Shown here one piece after another: positions 33,012-42,799 of a stretch of DNA of 64,000 nt (positions within the stretch are counted from its first letter, which is position 1; each line of letters begins with the position of its first letter). The DNA is taken from positions 992,001 through 1,056,000 of the forward strand of contig NZ_CP023691.1 of assembly GCF_008704855.1 (NCBI RefSeq). Reading direction: 5' to 3'. The DNA is from Streptomyces platensis (GTDB lineage Bacteria > Actinomycetota > Actinomycetes > Streptomycetales > Streptomycetaceae). The translations under genes were made by a program, and so were the position numbers. The notes beneath the pieces were generated by a model, which was not told where the DNA came from, searched no databases, and was given only the letters and a program-made list of their open reading frames with translations.

Positions 33012-33047
33012 CCCTGGGCGGACGCCCCTACGGTAAGGGCGCGGAAA

Positions 33048-33087
33048 CCACGATTTCCGGTCCGCAGCAACGGACCGGAAATCGTGG
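33048..33087 (-). terminator. perfect 17-bp hairpin
   Basis: Arms 33048-33064 and 33071-33087 are perfect 17-base complements with a 6-base loop. It lies 108 bases past the DUF3159 gene stop on that gene's strand and upstream of the thioesterase promoter, so it insulates the two genes. Confidence 0.85.
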
Positions 33088-33194
33088 GCGGTGTCATACC
33101 CCTGGCAGCGACGTTCGCGAACCGTCACCGACACGGGGGAGGGGCATTCACCGGAGGGTCGCCTCACCCACCGTATTGCGTGGGCTCGGCGTCG

Positions 33195-33986
33195 CTATTC
33201 TCCGCGGCTTCTGACGGACTCCACATCCGCCGGGCCGCTCTCCTCGGATTCCGCCTGCTGCTGGGGATCCTTGTAATTCGGGTCGTGCAGTTTGCGCCGC
33301 CCGTCCACCTTACGGACCGCCCAAATACTGGTCATGACGGCGAAGAAGGTCAGCGGCCAGCCCATGACGAGCCGCGCGATGCCGAGCCAGGTGGTCTCGT
33401 CCATGTTGTAGAGCCACCGCTCCACCGCGAACCGGGAGAAGCTCAGGAACGACCAGAGCAGCGTCGCCACGTCGTAGTAGAACAGCGACTTGCGGTCCTT
33501 GCGCCAGAACGTGCCCTGGAGGTTGGCCGCCGACCAGACCTGGCCGATCAGGGGCCGGCGCACCAGGACGGACAGCAGCAGAATGCTCCCGATACCGACG
33601 GTGATCCAGTTGCCCAGCAGGTAGTAGCCCTTGGCCTCGCCGACGAACACGGCGACGCCGGAGGTGATGAGGACGGTGCCGAGCCCGACGAAGGCGGCGG
33701 CCAGCTTCTCCTTGCGCAGCAGCTGGAAGATGCCCACCAGGACCGCGGTGCCGATGGAGGCCCAGATCGCCGGCCACATGCTGGTCAGTGCGTTGACCAC
33801 GATGTAGGTGATGACCGGCAGGATGGTCAGGATCGTGCCGTAGACCCCGCCGATGTACTCCCAGGCGTAGGCCAGCTGGTCCTGGAAGTTCTCCGGGACC
33901 TTCTTCGGCTCGTCCTTGGCGTCCTTGGCATCCTTGTCCGGTGCGTCGGTCACGGACGAGGAATGCGACTCGGCCGAGTGCTTCAC
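33195..33986 (-). CDS. DUF3159 membrane protein
   Basis: A 263-residue membrane protein. After a charged N-terminus rich in Asp/Lys come YIGGVYGTILTILPVITYIV, then VNALTSMWPAIWASIGTAVL, GYYLLGNWITVGIGSILLLS, VLVRRPLIGQVWS and a final span LARLVMGWPLTFFAVMTSIW. These are the recurring blocks of actinobacterial DUF3159 proteins. Function unknown. Some members lie in natural-product clusters, where transport or self-protection is a guess only. I chose the GTG at 33986: GGGGGAGAC stands directly upstream, and the frame beyond it loses protein character. Confidence 0.82.
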   Translation of the reverse strand: MKHSAESHSSSVTDAPDKDAKDAKDEPKKVPENFQDQLAYAWEYIGGVYGTILTILPVITYIVVNALTSMWPAIWASIGTAVLVGIFQLLRKEKLAAAFVGLGTVLITSGVAVFVGEAKGYYLLGNWITVGIGSILLLSVLVRRPLIGQVWSAANLQGTFWRKDRKSLFYYDVATLLWSFLSFSRFAVERWLYNMDETTWLGIARLVMGWPLTFFAVMTSIWAVRKVDGRRKLHDPNYKDPQQQAESEESGPADVESVRSRGE

Positions 33987-34670
33987 GTCTCCCCCAGTTG
34001 AGAGTCGAAGGGCTGTGCGGGACCCGGGCCCCGCAGGAAGAGCAGCGGAGAAGTCACCATCAGGCAGCACCGGCCCGGAGCTGCCGGCTGCCCTGTCGGG
34101 GGTGGTCGGCACAGGGGTGCGGCGGCCGGCCGGTGAGTGTTCCGGCCTCGGCCCGGTGGCGCGTATGCGGCCTGGTCACATCGGTGTCGTGCATGGTTCG
34201 TTCTCCCCACGAGGCTCTTCAACATGTCCCATGGTGGCCGGAGACGATCCCTCGGACATCCCAGCTAGGTCCCAAGAAAGGGTGGAGGTAGCTCTACCCC
34301 CCGTCCGCCTGACGGGCCGCCGGAGGTGCCCGGGACGGTCGCTTCACCCACCGCCGGGGCACGGCCGCGTACGCACGGACGATTCACCGCATAGCGCCGG
34401 ACCATTTCACCCGGGTCCGGCGAGTTGAGCAGGGGTTTTCCGCTGCACGGCGAACAATTCTCGGATTATTCATCCGCCGTCGAATTGGCGTCCGAAATGG
34501 GCAATGCGAGGGCATTTCTTCGCCCGCTCCGCCGCGCCACGGGCCGCCTGTCACGCAATAGCGAACACCTACCTAAATGCCTGGCAAAAACATTTGGATC
34601 TTGACGCCGCTACTCCTCGCTAATAAGTTCCTGGCCTGTCGCTTGGCAATTACCTTGAGGGGAGCATTCC
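33987..34670. other. 684-bp divergent region upstream of the P450 gene
   Basis: It lies between the DUF3159 gene (leftward) and the P450 gene (rightward). The left half is GC-rich with no gene-like frame. A small palindrome GGTAG-CT-CTACC lies at about 34288-34299, and AGGGGTT at 34431-34437. From about 34440 to 34665 the base composition turns AT-rich (runs such as GGCAAAAACATTTGGATCTT), a likely promoter region for the P450. No RNA gene seen. Confidence 0.6.
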
Positions 34671-35960
34671 ATGACGGAGATTGACAGCAACGGGTCGGTG
34701 CGGGAATTGAGCTTCCCCATGGCCCGGCGCTGCCCCTTCGCCCCGCCACCGGAGTACGAAAGGCTGCGCGCGGACTCCCCGCTGGTGCGGGTGCAGCTAC
34801 CGCACGGCGGTACCGCGTGGGTGGTGACCCGGCATGCGGAGGCCCAGCAGCTGCTGACCGACCCACGGGTCAGTTCGGATGCGAACCGGCCGGGCTTCCC
34901 CAGTGTCCGGCCGCCCCAGGAGCCGCCGGCCGACGAGGGCACGAGCAGCGCGGAGCCGCTCACCGCCGAGCAGCTCACCGAGCTGGCGGAGATCGCCCAG
35001 TTCCACGAGGGCCAGTTCATCAACCTGGATCCGCCCCGGCACGGTCACTACCGGCGCATGCTCATCTCCGAGTTCGGTGCGCGGCAGATGAACGAGCTGC
35101 GGCCGGAGGTCCAGCGCATCACCGACCGGCTGGTCGACGACATGCTGGCGAAGGGCTCCCCGGCGGACCTCGTGGAGGATCTGGGGCTGCCGCTCTCCTC
35201 GCTGGTCATCTGCCGGTTACTCGGCGTCCCGTACGAGGATCACGAGTACTTCCAGTCCGCGACCAGGACCCTGGTCCAGCTGGACGCCGAGCCCGAGCAG
35301 CTCAAGGCGGCGATGGAGGGGCTCATCGACTTCCTCGACGAACTGGTCAAGGCGGCCGTGCGGGAACCCGGCGACAACCTCATCGGGCGGCTGATCAACG
35401 AACAGGTCGGCAGCGGTGAGCTGACCCGTGCGGCGCTGGTGGGCATGGCCTTCCTGCTGCTGACCGCCGGACACGAGGCGACCGCGAACATGCTTCCGCT
35501 GGGCATGCTGACCCTGCTGGAGCATCCGCGGCAGCTGGCCGAACTCCGCGAGAACCCCGCGCTGCTGCCCGGGGCCGTCGATGAGCTGCTGCGGTTTCAC
35601 TCCGTATCGGACTGGGCCGCCTTCGACCGGGTAGCCACCGAGGACATCGAGATCGACGGCCGGAAAATCATGGCCGGTGAGGGCATTTTCGTGCTGAGCG
35701 CGTCGGCCAACCGGGACGAGCGGGCCTTCGAACGCCCCGATACGTTCGACATCCACCGCAAGGCCCGGCACCACATCGCGTTCGGATACGGGGTGCACCA
35801 GTGCATCGGGCAGAATCTGGCCCGCGCCGAGCTGGAGATCGGTCTGGGCACGCTGCTGCGGCGGATTCCCGCTCTGCGGCTCGACAAGCCGATGGATGAA
35901 CTGCCGTTCAAATACCAGAACTTCGTCTTCGGACTGCACGCGATGCCGGTCCGCTGGTAG
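34671..35960 (+). CDS. cytochrome P450
   Basis: A 429-residue soluble bacterial P450. Landmarks: I-helix LLTAGHEATANML (oxygen-activating A-G-H-E-A-T, 266-271), K-helix ExxR as DELLRF (Glu305, Arg308), and the heme loop FGYGVHQCIGQNLARAELEI with Cys378. The C-helix W/HxxxR-type region is HGHYRRML. The whole resembles CYP105/107-like tailoring enzymes and needs external ferredoxin and reductase. None is adjacent. ATG after GAGGGGAG. It converges with PKS-C across a perfect hairpin. Its likely task is late hydroxylation or epoxidation of the polyketide, position unknown. Confidence 0.96.
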   Translation: MTEIDSNGSVRELSFPMARRCPFAPPPEYERLRADSPLVRVQLPHGGTAWVVTRHAEAQQLLTDPRVSSDANRPGFPSVRPPQEPPADEGTSSAEPLTAEQLTELAEIAQFHEGQFINLDPPRHGHYRRMLISEFGARQMNELRPEVQRITDRLVDDMLAKGSPADLVEDLGLPLSSLVICRLLGVPYEDHEYFQSATRTLVQLDAEPEQLKAAMEGLIDFLDELVKAAVREPGDNLIGRLINEQVGSGELTRAALVGMAFLLLTAGHEATANMLPLGMLTLLEHPRQLAELRENPALLPGAVDELLRFHSVSDWAAFDRVATEDIEIDGRKIMAGEGIFVLSASANRDERAFERPDTFDIHRKARHHIAFGYGVHQCIGQNLARAELEIGLGTLLRRIPALRLDKPMDELPFKYQNFVFGLHAMPVRW

Positions 35961-35988
35961 CGGGTCCGCCGGTAGCCGCTCCCCCGGT

Positions 35989-36021
35989 GTCACCGGCCCC
36001 TGAGGGCCGGGGGCCGGTGAC
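35989..36021. terminator. perfect 12-bp bidirectional hairpin
   Basis: Arms 35989-36000 and 36010-36021 are perfect complements with a 9-base loop. It lies between the stops of the P450 (+) and PKS-C (-). Confidence 0.88.
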
Positions 36022-36040
36022 CCGCCGTGGGGGGCGGTCC

Positions 36041-39000
36041 TTATCTGCCGGCCTCCAGTTCGCTGTCGAGGATGTCGAAGAGTTCCTCGGCGGTGGCGGC
36101 CCCCAGGGCGGACTCCTCCGGCCGCTCTTCGGGGCGATGCGTTTCGGCCCATGTGGTGAGCAGTCCGCGCAGCCGGGCCGCGACCCCGGCGTACTCCTCG
36201 TCGTCCGGGGCGACGGCCGCCAGCTCCGCCTCCAGCCGGCGGATTCCGGCGAACACCGAGGCGGTCCGGTCCGCTTCGCTCTCGATGAGGCGACCGGCCA
36301 GGTGCTCCGCGACCGCCTCGGGCGTGGGGTGGTCGAAGACCAGCGTGGACGACAGGGTGACCCCGGTGGCGGCGGTCAGCCGGTTGCGCAGTTCGACCGC
36401 GGCGAGCGAATCCAGGCCGAGTTCGAGGAAGCCCCGGCCGCTGACCACCGCATCCGGGCGGTCGTAGCCGAGGACCTCGGCGACCTGCCCGCGGACGAGG
36501 CCCAGCAGGGTGCGCCGCTGCTCCTCGGCGGAGAGTGCCGCCAGCCGGGTGGCCAGGGATTCCGCGGCCGGAGCCGGTGCCTGGGCGTCGGCGGCGGGCC
36601 GGGACGGTGCCCGGACCACCCCGGCCAGCAGCGCGGGAACGCCGCCGGTGCGGGCCCGCAGCACGGCCTGGTCGATCCGCAGCGGGACCAGGGTGGTCTC
36701 CGCGGTGGCGAGCGCGGCGTCGAAGAGTGCCAGGCCCTCGGCCGGGGCGAGCGGCGGGAAACCGGACCGGGCGGCCCGGCGCAGACCGGCCTCGCCGAGC
36801 CGGCCGGCCATCCCGTCGGCCTCGTCCCACAGCGTCCAGGTCAGCGCGGTCGCCGGGCGGCCGCCGGCTCGACGGTGCCGGGCGAGCGCTTCGAGGAACA
36901 GGTTGGCGGCCGCGTAGTTCGCCTGCCCCGCCCCGTCGAGCACGGTGGCGGTGGAGGAGAACAGGACGAACCGGGTGAGTTCCAGATCCGAGGTCAGTTC
37001 GTGCAGCAGCCAGGCCGCGTCCGCCTTGGGCCGGAAGACGCCGTCGAAGCGTTCCGGGGTCAGCGAGGTGAGGACCCCGTCGTCGAGCACCCCGGCGGCG
37101 TGCACCACGGCGCGCAGCGGATGCGCGGCGGGGACCCCGGCGAGCAGCCCGGCCAGCGCCGCACGGTCGGAGACATCGCAGGCGACCACGGTCACCGTGG
37201 CGCCGAGCGAGGTCAGCTCGGTGCGCAGGTCCGCCGCCCCCGGTGCGTCCGGCCCCCGGCGGCTGACCAGCAGCAGATGCCGCAGCCCGTGCGCGCTGAC
37301 GAGGTGCCGCGCGACCAGCGCGCCGAGCCCGCCGGTGCCGCCGGTGATCAGCACAGTCCCTTCCGGGTCCCAGTCCGCACCGGCGTCGGGTGGGGTGACC
37401 CGCGCCAGCCGCGGAAGGTGCAACTTGCCGCCCTGTAGCGCCAGTTCGGGCTCACCGGTGGCCAGCGCACCGGCCACGGACGGGCCGGAGGCCGTCCAGG
37501 AATCCACGTCGAGCAGGGTGATCCGGTCCGGGTGCTCGGCCTGCGCCGAGCGCACCAGGCCCCGGACCACGGAGGCGGCGAAGTCGTCGCCCTCGGTCAC
37601 CAGGGCGAGCCGGGAGCCGGCGAACCGCTCGTCGGTGAGCCAGGACCGCAGCAGCGCGAGGACGCGGTGCGCGGTACGGCGGGCGGCCTCGGGCGGCGCG
37701 CCCTCGGTGGGAACGGAGGGCACCACCAGGAGGTCCGGTACGTCCATGGTGGTGAGCTCGGTGTGGCACCGCGGGCGGACCCCGCCGGATCGCAGCGCGC
37801 GGCCGAGGGGACCGTCCCCGTCGCCCAGCAGCGCCCAGTCGCCGGCCGGTGTGCCCGGGGGGGCCACCGCGCTCCAGTCCGGCCGGAACAGCGACTTCGC
37901 CACCACGCCCTTCCGGGCCGCCGCGGTCTGTTCGGCGGCGACCGGCCGGGAGACCAGGGAGCGCACCGCGGCGACCGGGGCGCCCGTGGAGTCGGCGAGG
38001 TCCAGGGCGACCGCGTGGTCCCCCGCTGTGGTCAGCCGCACCCGCAGCGCCTTCGCGCCGACGGCCCGCAGGGTCACCCCGGCCCAGGCGAACGGCACCC
38101 AGGGCCGTCCGTCCCGTGGGACGAACTCCCCCAGGTCCAGGGCGTGCAGGGCCGCGTCTAGGAGCGCCGGGGACAGCGCGAAGTCCGCGCTGTCGGCCCC
38201 CTCGGGCAGGGCGACCTCGGCGAACACCTCCGCGCCACGGCGCCAGGCGGCGCGCAGGCCCTGGAACTCCGGCCCGTAGTCGTAACCGCGCTGCGCCATA
38301 CCGTCGTACAGCCCGCCGAGATCGACCGGTTCCGCCTCGGCCGGCGGCCAGCTGCGCAGGTCGGGGCCGTCGTGGTCCGGGGTGGTGGCGGTGAGCCGGC
38401 CGGTGGCGTGCCGGGTCCAGGGCACCTCGGCCGGATCGTCCTCGGTCCGGGACGACACCAGGACCTCCCGGTCGCCCTGTGCGTCCGGTGCGGCCACCTC
38501 GACCTGGAGCCGTAGCGCACCGGTCTCCGGCAGCACCAGCGGGCTTTCCAGGGTCAGTTCGGCCAGGACGGGGCAGCCCGTGCGGTCGCCGGCGTGCAGT
38601 GCCAGGTCGACGAAGGCGGTGCCCGGCAGGAGGACGGCGCCGTTGATGGCGTGGTCGGCCAGCCAGGGGTGGGAGCGCAGTGAGAGGCGGCCGGTGTACG
38701 TGCGGGTGTCCGCCTGTGCGGACTCGATCGCCGCGCCGAGCAGCGGATGTCCGGCGTCGGCCTGGCCGAGTGCGGCCGCGTCCCGTTCCTGGTCCCCGGC
38801 GTCCAGCCAGAATCGCCGCCGCTGGAAGGCATAGGTGGGCAGGTCCACCGGGTGGCCGGGGCCGCCGTGGAACGCGGCCCAGTTCACCTCGGCGCCGTGC
38901 GCCCAGGCAGCGGCCAGGGCACCGGTGACCTCGCGGGTCTCCGCGCGGTCGCGGCGGAGTGCGGGCAGGAACACGGTCTGGTCCTCGCCGGGCACACAGT

Positions 39001-41812
39001 CCGGTGCCATCGCGGACAGCACGGCGTCCGGACCCACTTCCAGGAAGGTGCGCACCCCGTTGTCCGCCAGCGCGCGGATACCGTCGGCGAACCGGACGGC
39101 GCCGCGGACATGGTCCACCCAGTAGTCCGGTGTGCACAGTTCCTCGCCGGTGGCGATCCGGCCGGTGAGGTTGGAGACCACCGGAATCTTCGGCGGCTCG
39201 TAGGACATCACCCGGGTCACCCAGCGGAAGCTGTCCAGCATCGGCTGCATCCGCGGGGAGTGGAAGGCGTGGCTCACCCGCAGCCGCTGGGTCTTGTGGC
39301 CGCCCGCGGCGAGGGTGGCGGCGATCTCGGTGACGGCGTCCTCGTCTCCGGAGAGCACCACCGAGGCGGGCCCGTTGACCGCGGCGAGGCCCACCCGGCC
39401 CTCGAATCGGCCGAGTTCGGCGGTGACCTCCTCCTCGGTGGCCCGTACGGACACCATCGCGCCGCCGGACGGGAGTTCCTGCATCAGCCGGCCACGGGCG
39501 GCGACCAGGGCGGCCGCGTCGGGCAGTGACCACACCCCGGCCACATAGGCGGCGGTGACCTCGCCGAGGGAGTGGCCCAGCAGGAAGTCCGGCCGCAGCC
39601 CCCAGGACTCCAGCAGCCGGAACAGCGCGGCCTCCAGGGCGAACAGCGCCGACTGGGCGTACAGCGTCTCGTTGAGCAGGGCGGCCTCGGGGCTGTCCGG
39701 TTCCGCCCACACCACGGCGCGCAGCGGGCCGGGGAGATGGACGTCCAGCTCGGCGCAGATCTCGTCCCAGGTACGGGCGAACACCGGGTGGGCGGCGTAC
39801 AGTTCGCGGCCCATGCCGAGCCGCTGGGCGCCCTGGCCGGTGAACAGCACGGCGACCGCGCCGGGTCCGGCCTGGCCTTGGCGGATCCCCGGCCCCGGCG
39901 CACCGGCGATCAGGGCGTCGAGGTCGCGGGTGAGCTCCTCCCGGTCGGCGGCGACCAGTACCGCGCGGTGTTCCAGCTGTGCCCGGGTGGTGCCCAGTGC
40001 GCGGCCGACATCGGTGAGGGCCGGCTCGGGGTGCGCGTCGAGGAAGGACTTCAGCCGGGCGGCCTGCGCCCGCAGGGCGTCGGGAGTGCGCGCGGAGACC
40101 GGCAGTGCGAGGAGCGGGGGGTGTGCGGTGGCGGGCGGCGGCGCGGGGGCGGGCGGGGCCTGTTCCAGGATGAGGTGCGCGTTGGTGCCGCTGAAGCCGA
40201 ACGAGGAGATGCCGGCCCGGCGCGGACGGTCCGTGCGCGGCCAGGGCCGTGCCTCGGTGAGCAGTGCGGCCTTGCCCTGCGCCCAGTCGACATGCGGGGT
40301 GGGCTCGGTGACATGCAGGGTGCGCGGCAGCAGTTCCTGCCGCATCGCCATGATCATTTTGATGATTCCGGCGGCACCGGCGGCGGCCTGGGTATGGCCC
40401 AGGTTGGATTTGACCGAGCCCAGCCACAGGGGTTCGGTCCGTCCGGTGCCATAGGCGGCGATCAGGGAGCCGGCCTCGATCGGGTCGCCGAGCTTGGTGC
40501 CGGTGCCGTGCGCCTCCACCGCGTCGACCTGGTGCGGGTCCAGTCCGGCGGCGTCCAGGGCCTGGCGGATCACCCGCTGCTGGGAGGGGCCGTTGGGCGC
40601 CGTGAGGCCGTTGGAGGCGCCGTCGGAGTTGACCGCCGAGCCACGGACCAGGGCGAGTACGGGGTGCCCGGCGCGGCGGGCGTCGGAGAGCCGCTCCACG
40701 ACCAGCACGCCGACGCCCTCGGACCAGCCGGTGCCGTCCGCGTCGGCCGAGAAGGCCTTGCACCGGCCGTCCGGGGCGAGGCCGCGCTGCCGGGAGAAGG
40801 ACAGGAAGGTGCCGGGCGCGGCCATGACGGCCACGCCGCCGGCCAGCGCCACCGAGCACTCTCCCTGCCGCAGCGCCTGGCAGGCCAGATGCAGCGCGAC
40901 CAGCGAACCCGAACAGGCGGTGTCCACCGTCATCGTGGGGCCTTCCAGGCCCAGGGCGTAGGCGACCCGGCCGGCGATGACGCTGGTGGTGTTGCCGGTG
41001 GAGAGATGGCCCTCCAGCCCGCCGGCCCGGGTCAGCCGGGGCCCGTACTCCTGTGGCTCGGCGCCGAGGAAGACCCCGGCGCGGCTGCCGCGCAGTGCGG
41101 TCGGGTCGATACCGGCCCGCTCCAGCGCCTCCCACGAGGTTTCCAGGACAAGCCGCTGCTGCGGGTCCATCGCCTGGGCCTCACGCGGGCCGATCCCGAA
41201 GAACTCCGCGTCGAACTCCGCCGCGTCGTGCAGGAATCCGCCGCGGCGGACGTAGGTCTTGCCCGGGGCGTCCGGGTCCGGGTCGTAGAGGGTCTCCGGA
41301 TCCCAGCCGCGGTCCTCGGGCAGTCCGGTGATGACCTCGCCGCCCTCGGCGACCAGCCGCCACAGCTGTTCCGGGCTGCCGATCCCGCCGGGGTAGCGGC
41401 AGCCGATCCCGACGATGGCGATCGGGTCCGCGTCGTCGGCCCCGCCCGGCTGCCCCCCGGCCTCGGAGGTGGTCTCCGTGTCGTCCCCGCCGTCCGCACC
41501 GAACAGTCCGGCGCGCAGCTGGCGGGCCAGCCGTACCGGGGTCGGATAGTCGAAGGCCACGGTGACCGGGAGTGGCAGTCCGGTGGCCGCCACCAGCCGG
41601 ACATGCAGATCGGCCGCGGTGAGCGAGTCGAATCCGAGGTCGGTGAAGGGGCGGTCCGGGGCCAGCGCCGGCGGTGCGTCGTCGGGCCGGACCCGGCGCA
41701 GCGCGCCGAGGGCGTGGTGGCACACCAGATCCAGCAGCGCCCGGTCCTGCTCGGGCCGGGACAGCCCGGGCAACTTCTGGATCAGGGAGGGGTTTTCGTC
41801 GAGGGCATTCAT
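36041..41812 (-). CDS. type I PKS-C: loading ACP plus KS-AT-DH-KR-ACP module
   Basis: A 1923-residue polyketide synthase, probably the first of the line. Order: ACP with DLGFDSLTA (Ser63); KS (130-550; Cys300 in TACSGS, His435, His473); AT (655-945; GHSLGE Ser748; HAFH 848-851, a malonyl-CoA signature); DH (1022-1290; His1054 in [11 protein letters not shown], Asp1219); KR (1485-1700; intact GGTGGLG, Tyr1633, LDD at 1576-1578, so B-type); ACP (GLDSL, Ser1802); then an acidic C-terminal docking helix. A free ACP at the N-terminus without KS or AT is how starter units made off the line enter guanidino-polyketide synthases. The module should give an alpha,beta-enoyl two-carbon extension. A 28-bp gap separates it from the FG-GAP gene upstream, same strand. 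Confidence 0.95.
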   Translation of the reverse strand: MNALDENPSLIQKLPGLSRPEQDRALLDLVCHHALGALRRVRPDDAPPALAPDRPFTDLGFDSLTAADLHVRLVAATGLPLPVTVAFDYPTPVRLARQLRAGLFGADGGDDTETTSEAGGQPGGADDADPIAIVGIGCRYPGGIGSPEQLWRLVAEGGEVITGLPEDRGWDPETLYDPDPDAPGKTYVRRGGFLHDAAEFDAEFFGIGPREAQAMDPQQRLVLETSWEALERAGIDPTALRGSRAGVFLGAEPQEYGPRLTRAGGLEGHLSTGNTTSVIAGRVAYALGLEGPTMTVDTACSGSLVALHLACQALRQGECSVALAGGVAVMAAPGTFLSFSRQRGLAPDGRCKAFSADADGTGWSEGVGVLVVERLSDARRAGHPVLALVRGSAVNSDGASNGLTAPNGPSQQRVIRQALDAAGLDPHQVDAVEAHGTGTKLGDPIEAGSLIAAYGTGRTEPLWLGSVKSNLGHTQAAAGAAGIIKMIMAMRQELLPRTLHVTEPTPHVDWAQGKAALLTEARPWPRTDRPRRAGISSFGFSGTNAHLILEQAPPAPAPPPATAHPPLLALPVSARTPDALRAQAARLKSFLDAHPEPALTDVGRALGTTRAQLEHRAVLVAADREELTRDLDALIAGAPGPGIRQGQAGPGAVAVLFTGQGAQRLGMGRELYAAHPVFARTWDEICAELDVHLPGPLRAVVWAEPDSPEAALLNETLYAQSALFALEAALFRLLESWGLRPDFLLGHSLGEVTAAYVAGVWSLPDAAALVAARGRLMQELPSGGAMVSVRATEEEVTAELGRFEGRVGLAAVNGPASVVLSGDEDAVTEIAATLAAGGHKTQRLRVSHAFHSPRMQPMLDSFRWVTRVMSYEPPKIPVVSNLTGRIATGEELCTPDYWVDHVRGAVRFADGIRALADNGVRTFLEVGPDAVLSAMAPDCVPGEDQTVFLPALRRDRAETREVTGALAAAWAHGAEVNWAAFHGGPGHPVDLPTYAFQRRRFWLDAGDQERDAAALGQADAGHPLLGAAIESAQADTRTYTGRLSLRSHPWLADHAINGAVLLPGTAFVDLALHAGDRTGCPVLAELTLESPLVLPETGALRLQVEVAAPDAQGDREVLVSSRTEDDPAEVPWTRHATGRLTATTPDHDGPDLRSWPPAEAEPVDLGGLYDGMAQRGYDYGPEFQGLRAAWRRGAEVFAEVALPEGADSADFALSPALLDAALHALDLGEFVPRDGRPWVPFAWAGVTLRAVGAKALRVRLTTAGDHAVALDLADSTGAPVAAVRSLVSRPVAAEQTAAARKGVVAKSLFRPDWSAVAPPGTPAGDWALLGDGDGPLGRALRSGGVRPRCHTELTTMDVPDLLVVPSVPTEGAPPEAARRTAHRVLALLRSWLTDERFAGSRLALVTEGDDFAASVVRGLVRSAQAEHPDRITLLDVDSWTASGPSVAGALATGEPELALQGGKLHLPRLARVTPPDAGADWDPEGTVLITGGTGGLGALVARHLVSAHGLRHLLLVSRRGPDAPGAADLRTELTSLGATVTVVACDVSDRAALAGLLAGVPAAHPLRAVVHAAGVLDDGVLTSLTPERFDGVFRPKADAAWLLHELTSDLELTRFVLFSSTATVLDGAGQANYAAANLFLEALARHRRAGGRPATALTWTLWDEADGMAGRLGEAGLRRAARSGFPPLAPAEGLALFDAALATAETTLVPLRIDQAVLRARTGGVPALLAGVVRAPSRPAADAQAPAPAAESLATRLAALSAEEQRRTLLGLVRGQVAEVLGYDRPDAVVSGRGFLELGLDSLAAVELRNRLTAATGVTLSSTLVFDHPTPEAVAEHLAGRLIESEADRTASVFAGIRRLEAELAAVAPDDEEYAGVAARLRGLLTTWAETHRPEERPEESALGAATAEELFDILDSELEAGR

Positions 41813-41840
41813 ACGCGGACTCCGACCGAGGGCCTGTGGA

Positions 41841-42743
41841 TCAGGTGAGCGTGTGGTACTCCGCGCAGTCCTGGAGGACGGCGACCGGGGGGTGGAAGGT
41901 GTTCATCGGCTTCTTCCGGTCGAACGTGCCGGAGTGCGCGTACGCCACCAGGACGCCGTCCCGCTGCCGGACGAGCAGATCGGGCTTGCCGTCCAGGTCG
42001 ATATCGGTCACCGCGAGCGCGTCCTCCAGCGGGTTCCAGTCCGCGCCGAGGTTGCCGACGGTGTACCAGGTGCCCTGACCGGCTCCGTCGCCGAGGAAGC
42101 CGTCCGGTCCGGGCGGGAATTCGTAGACGCACAGATCGCCGTTGTCACGCAGGATCAGCAGGTCGAGTCGGCCGGTGCCGGTCACATCGGCCATGCCGAA
42201 GGGGAAGTCGGTGGGCTCGGTGACGGTCAGCCGCTGGGGCGTCTTGTCGAAGGTGTCGTTCTCCACCACGTTGCCGGTGTTGCGGAACCAGTCCACATGG
42301 CCGAGTTCGCTCTCCCGGCCGAAGGTGTCGTCCTTGCCGTCCCCGCTGACGTCGGCGACGCCGATGCTCTCCCAGATCCGGTCGTCGTCGCGGCGGCCGG
42401 ACATCCGGATCGGCTCGCTGAGGGTGTTCAGGCCGTTGAGGCCGCCCTTGTTCTCGTAGAGGTAGACCCCGTGCGGATGGTCGGTGTTGACCGATTCCTC
42501 GCTGCCGGCGAGCACGCTGGCCAGACCGTTGCCGCGGATGTCGATGGTCCGGATGATCAGGTGCTTCTCCCAGCTGAAGTCCGTACCGATCGTCACCGGG
42601 TCGAGAAAGGTGCGGGTGCCGTCGAACTTTCCGCTGTGCGGGAAGACCAGCAGTTCACCGTTGGTGTCGTGGCGAACGAGCAGATCCCGCTTTCCGTCGC
42701 CGTTGAAGGATTTGCAATGGCCGTTCATGATCATCGCCGGCAT
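41841..42743 (-). CDS. FG-GAP/VCBS-repeat beta-propeller protein inside the PKS-NRPS operon
   Basis: A 300-residue protein with five FG-GAP-like calcium-loop repeats: [11 protein letters not shown] (13-23), [12 protein letters not shown] (67-78), [12 protein letters not shown] (130-141), [13 protein letters not shown] (185-197) and [13 protein letters not shown] (246-258), about 55-60 residues apart. Each has the D-x-D/N-G-D/T-G-x-x-D pattern of Ca-binding propeller blades. No signal peptide or membrane span is seen, which is odd because such proteins are usually extracellular. It lies between the NRPS (57 bp) and PKS-C (28 bp) with a good GAGGAGA site, so it is made with the assembly line. 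No catalytic motif is known for this fold in polyketide pathways. It could be a cyclase, scaffold or binding protein. Confidence 0.85.
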   Translation of the reverse strand: MPAMIMNGHCKSFNGDGKRDLLVRHDTNGELLVFPHSGKFDGTRTFLDPVTIGTDFSWEKHLIIRTIDIRGNGLASVLAGSEESVNTDHPHGVYLYENKGGLNGLNTLSEPIRMSGRRDDDRIWESIGVADVSGDGKDDTFGRESELGHVDWFRNTGNVVENDTFDKTPQRLTVTEPTDFPFGMADVTGTGRLDLLILRDNGDLCVYEFPPGPDGFLGDGAGQGTWYTVGNLGADWNPLEDALAVTDIDLDGKPDLLVRQRDGVLVAYAHSGTFDRKKPMNTFHPPVAVLQDCAEYHTLT

Positions 42744-42799
42744 GTGTCCACTCTCCTCGGTCAGCCGTTCTTGTGCCTGGTGGCGCGGGTACCTGGGCG

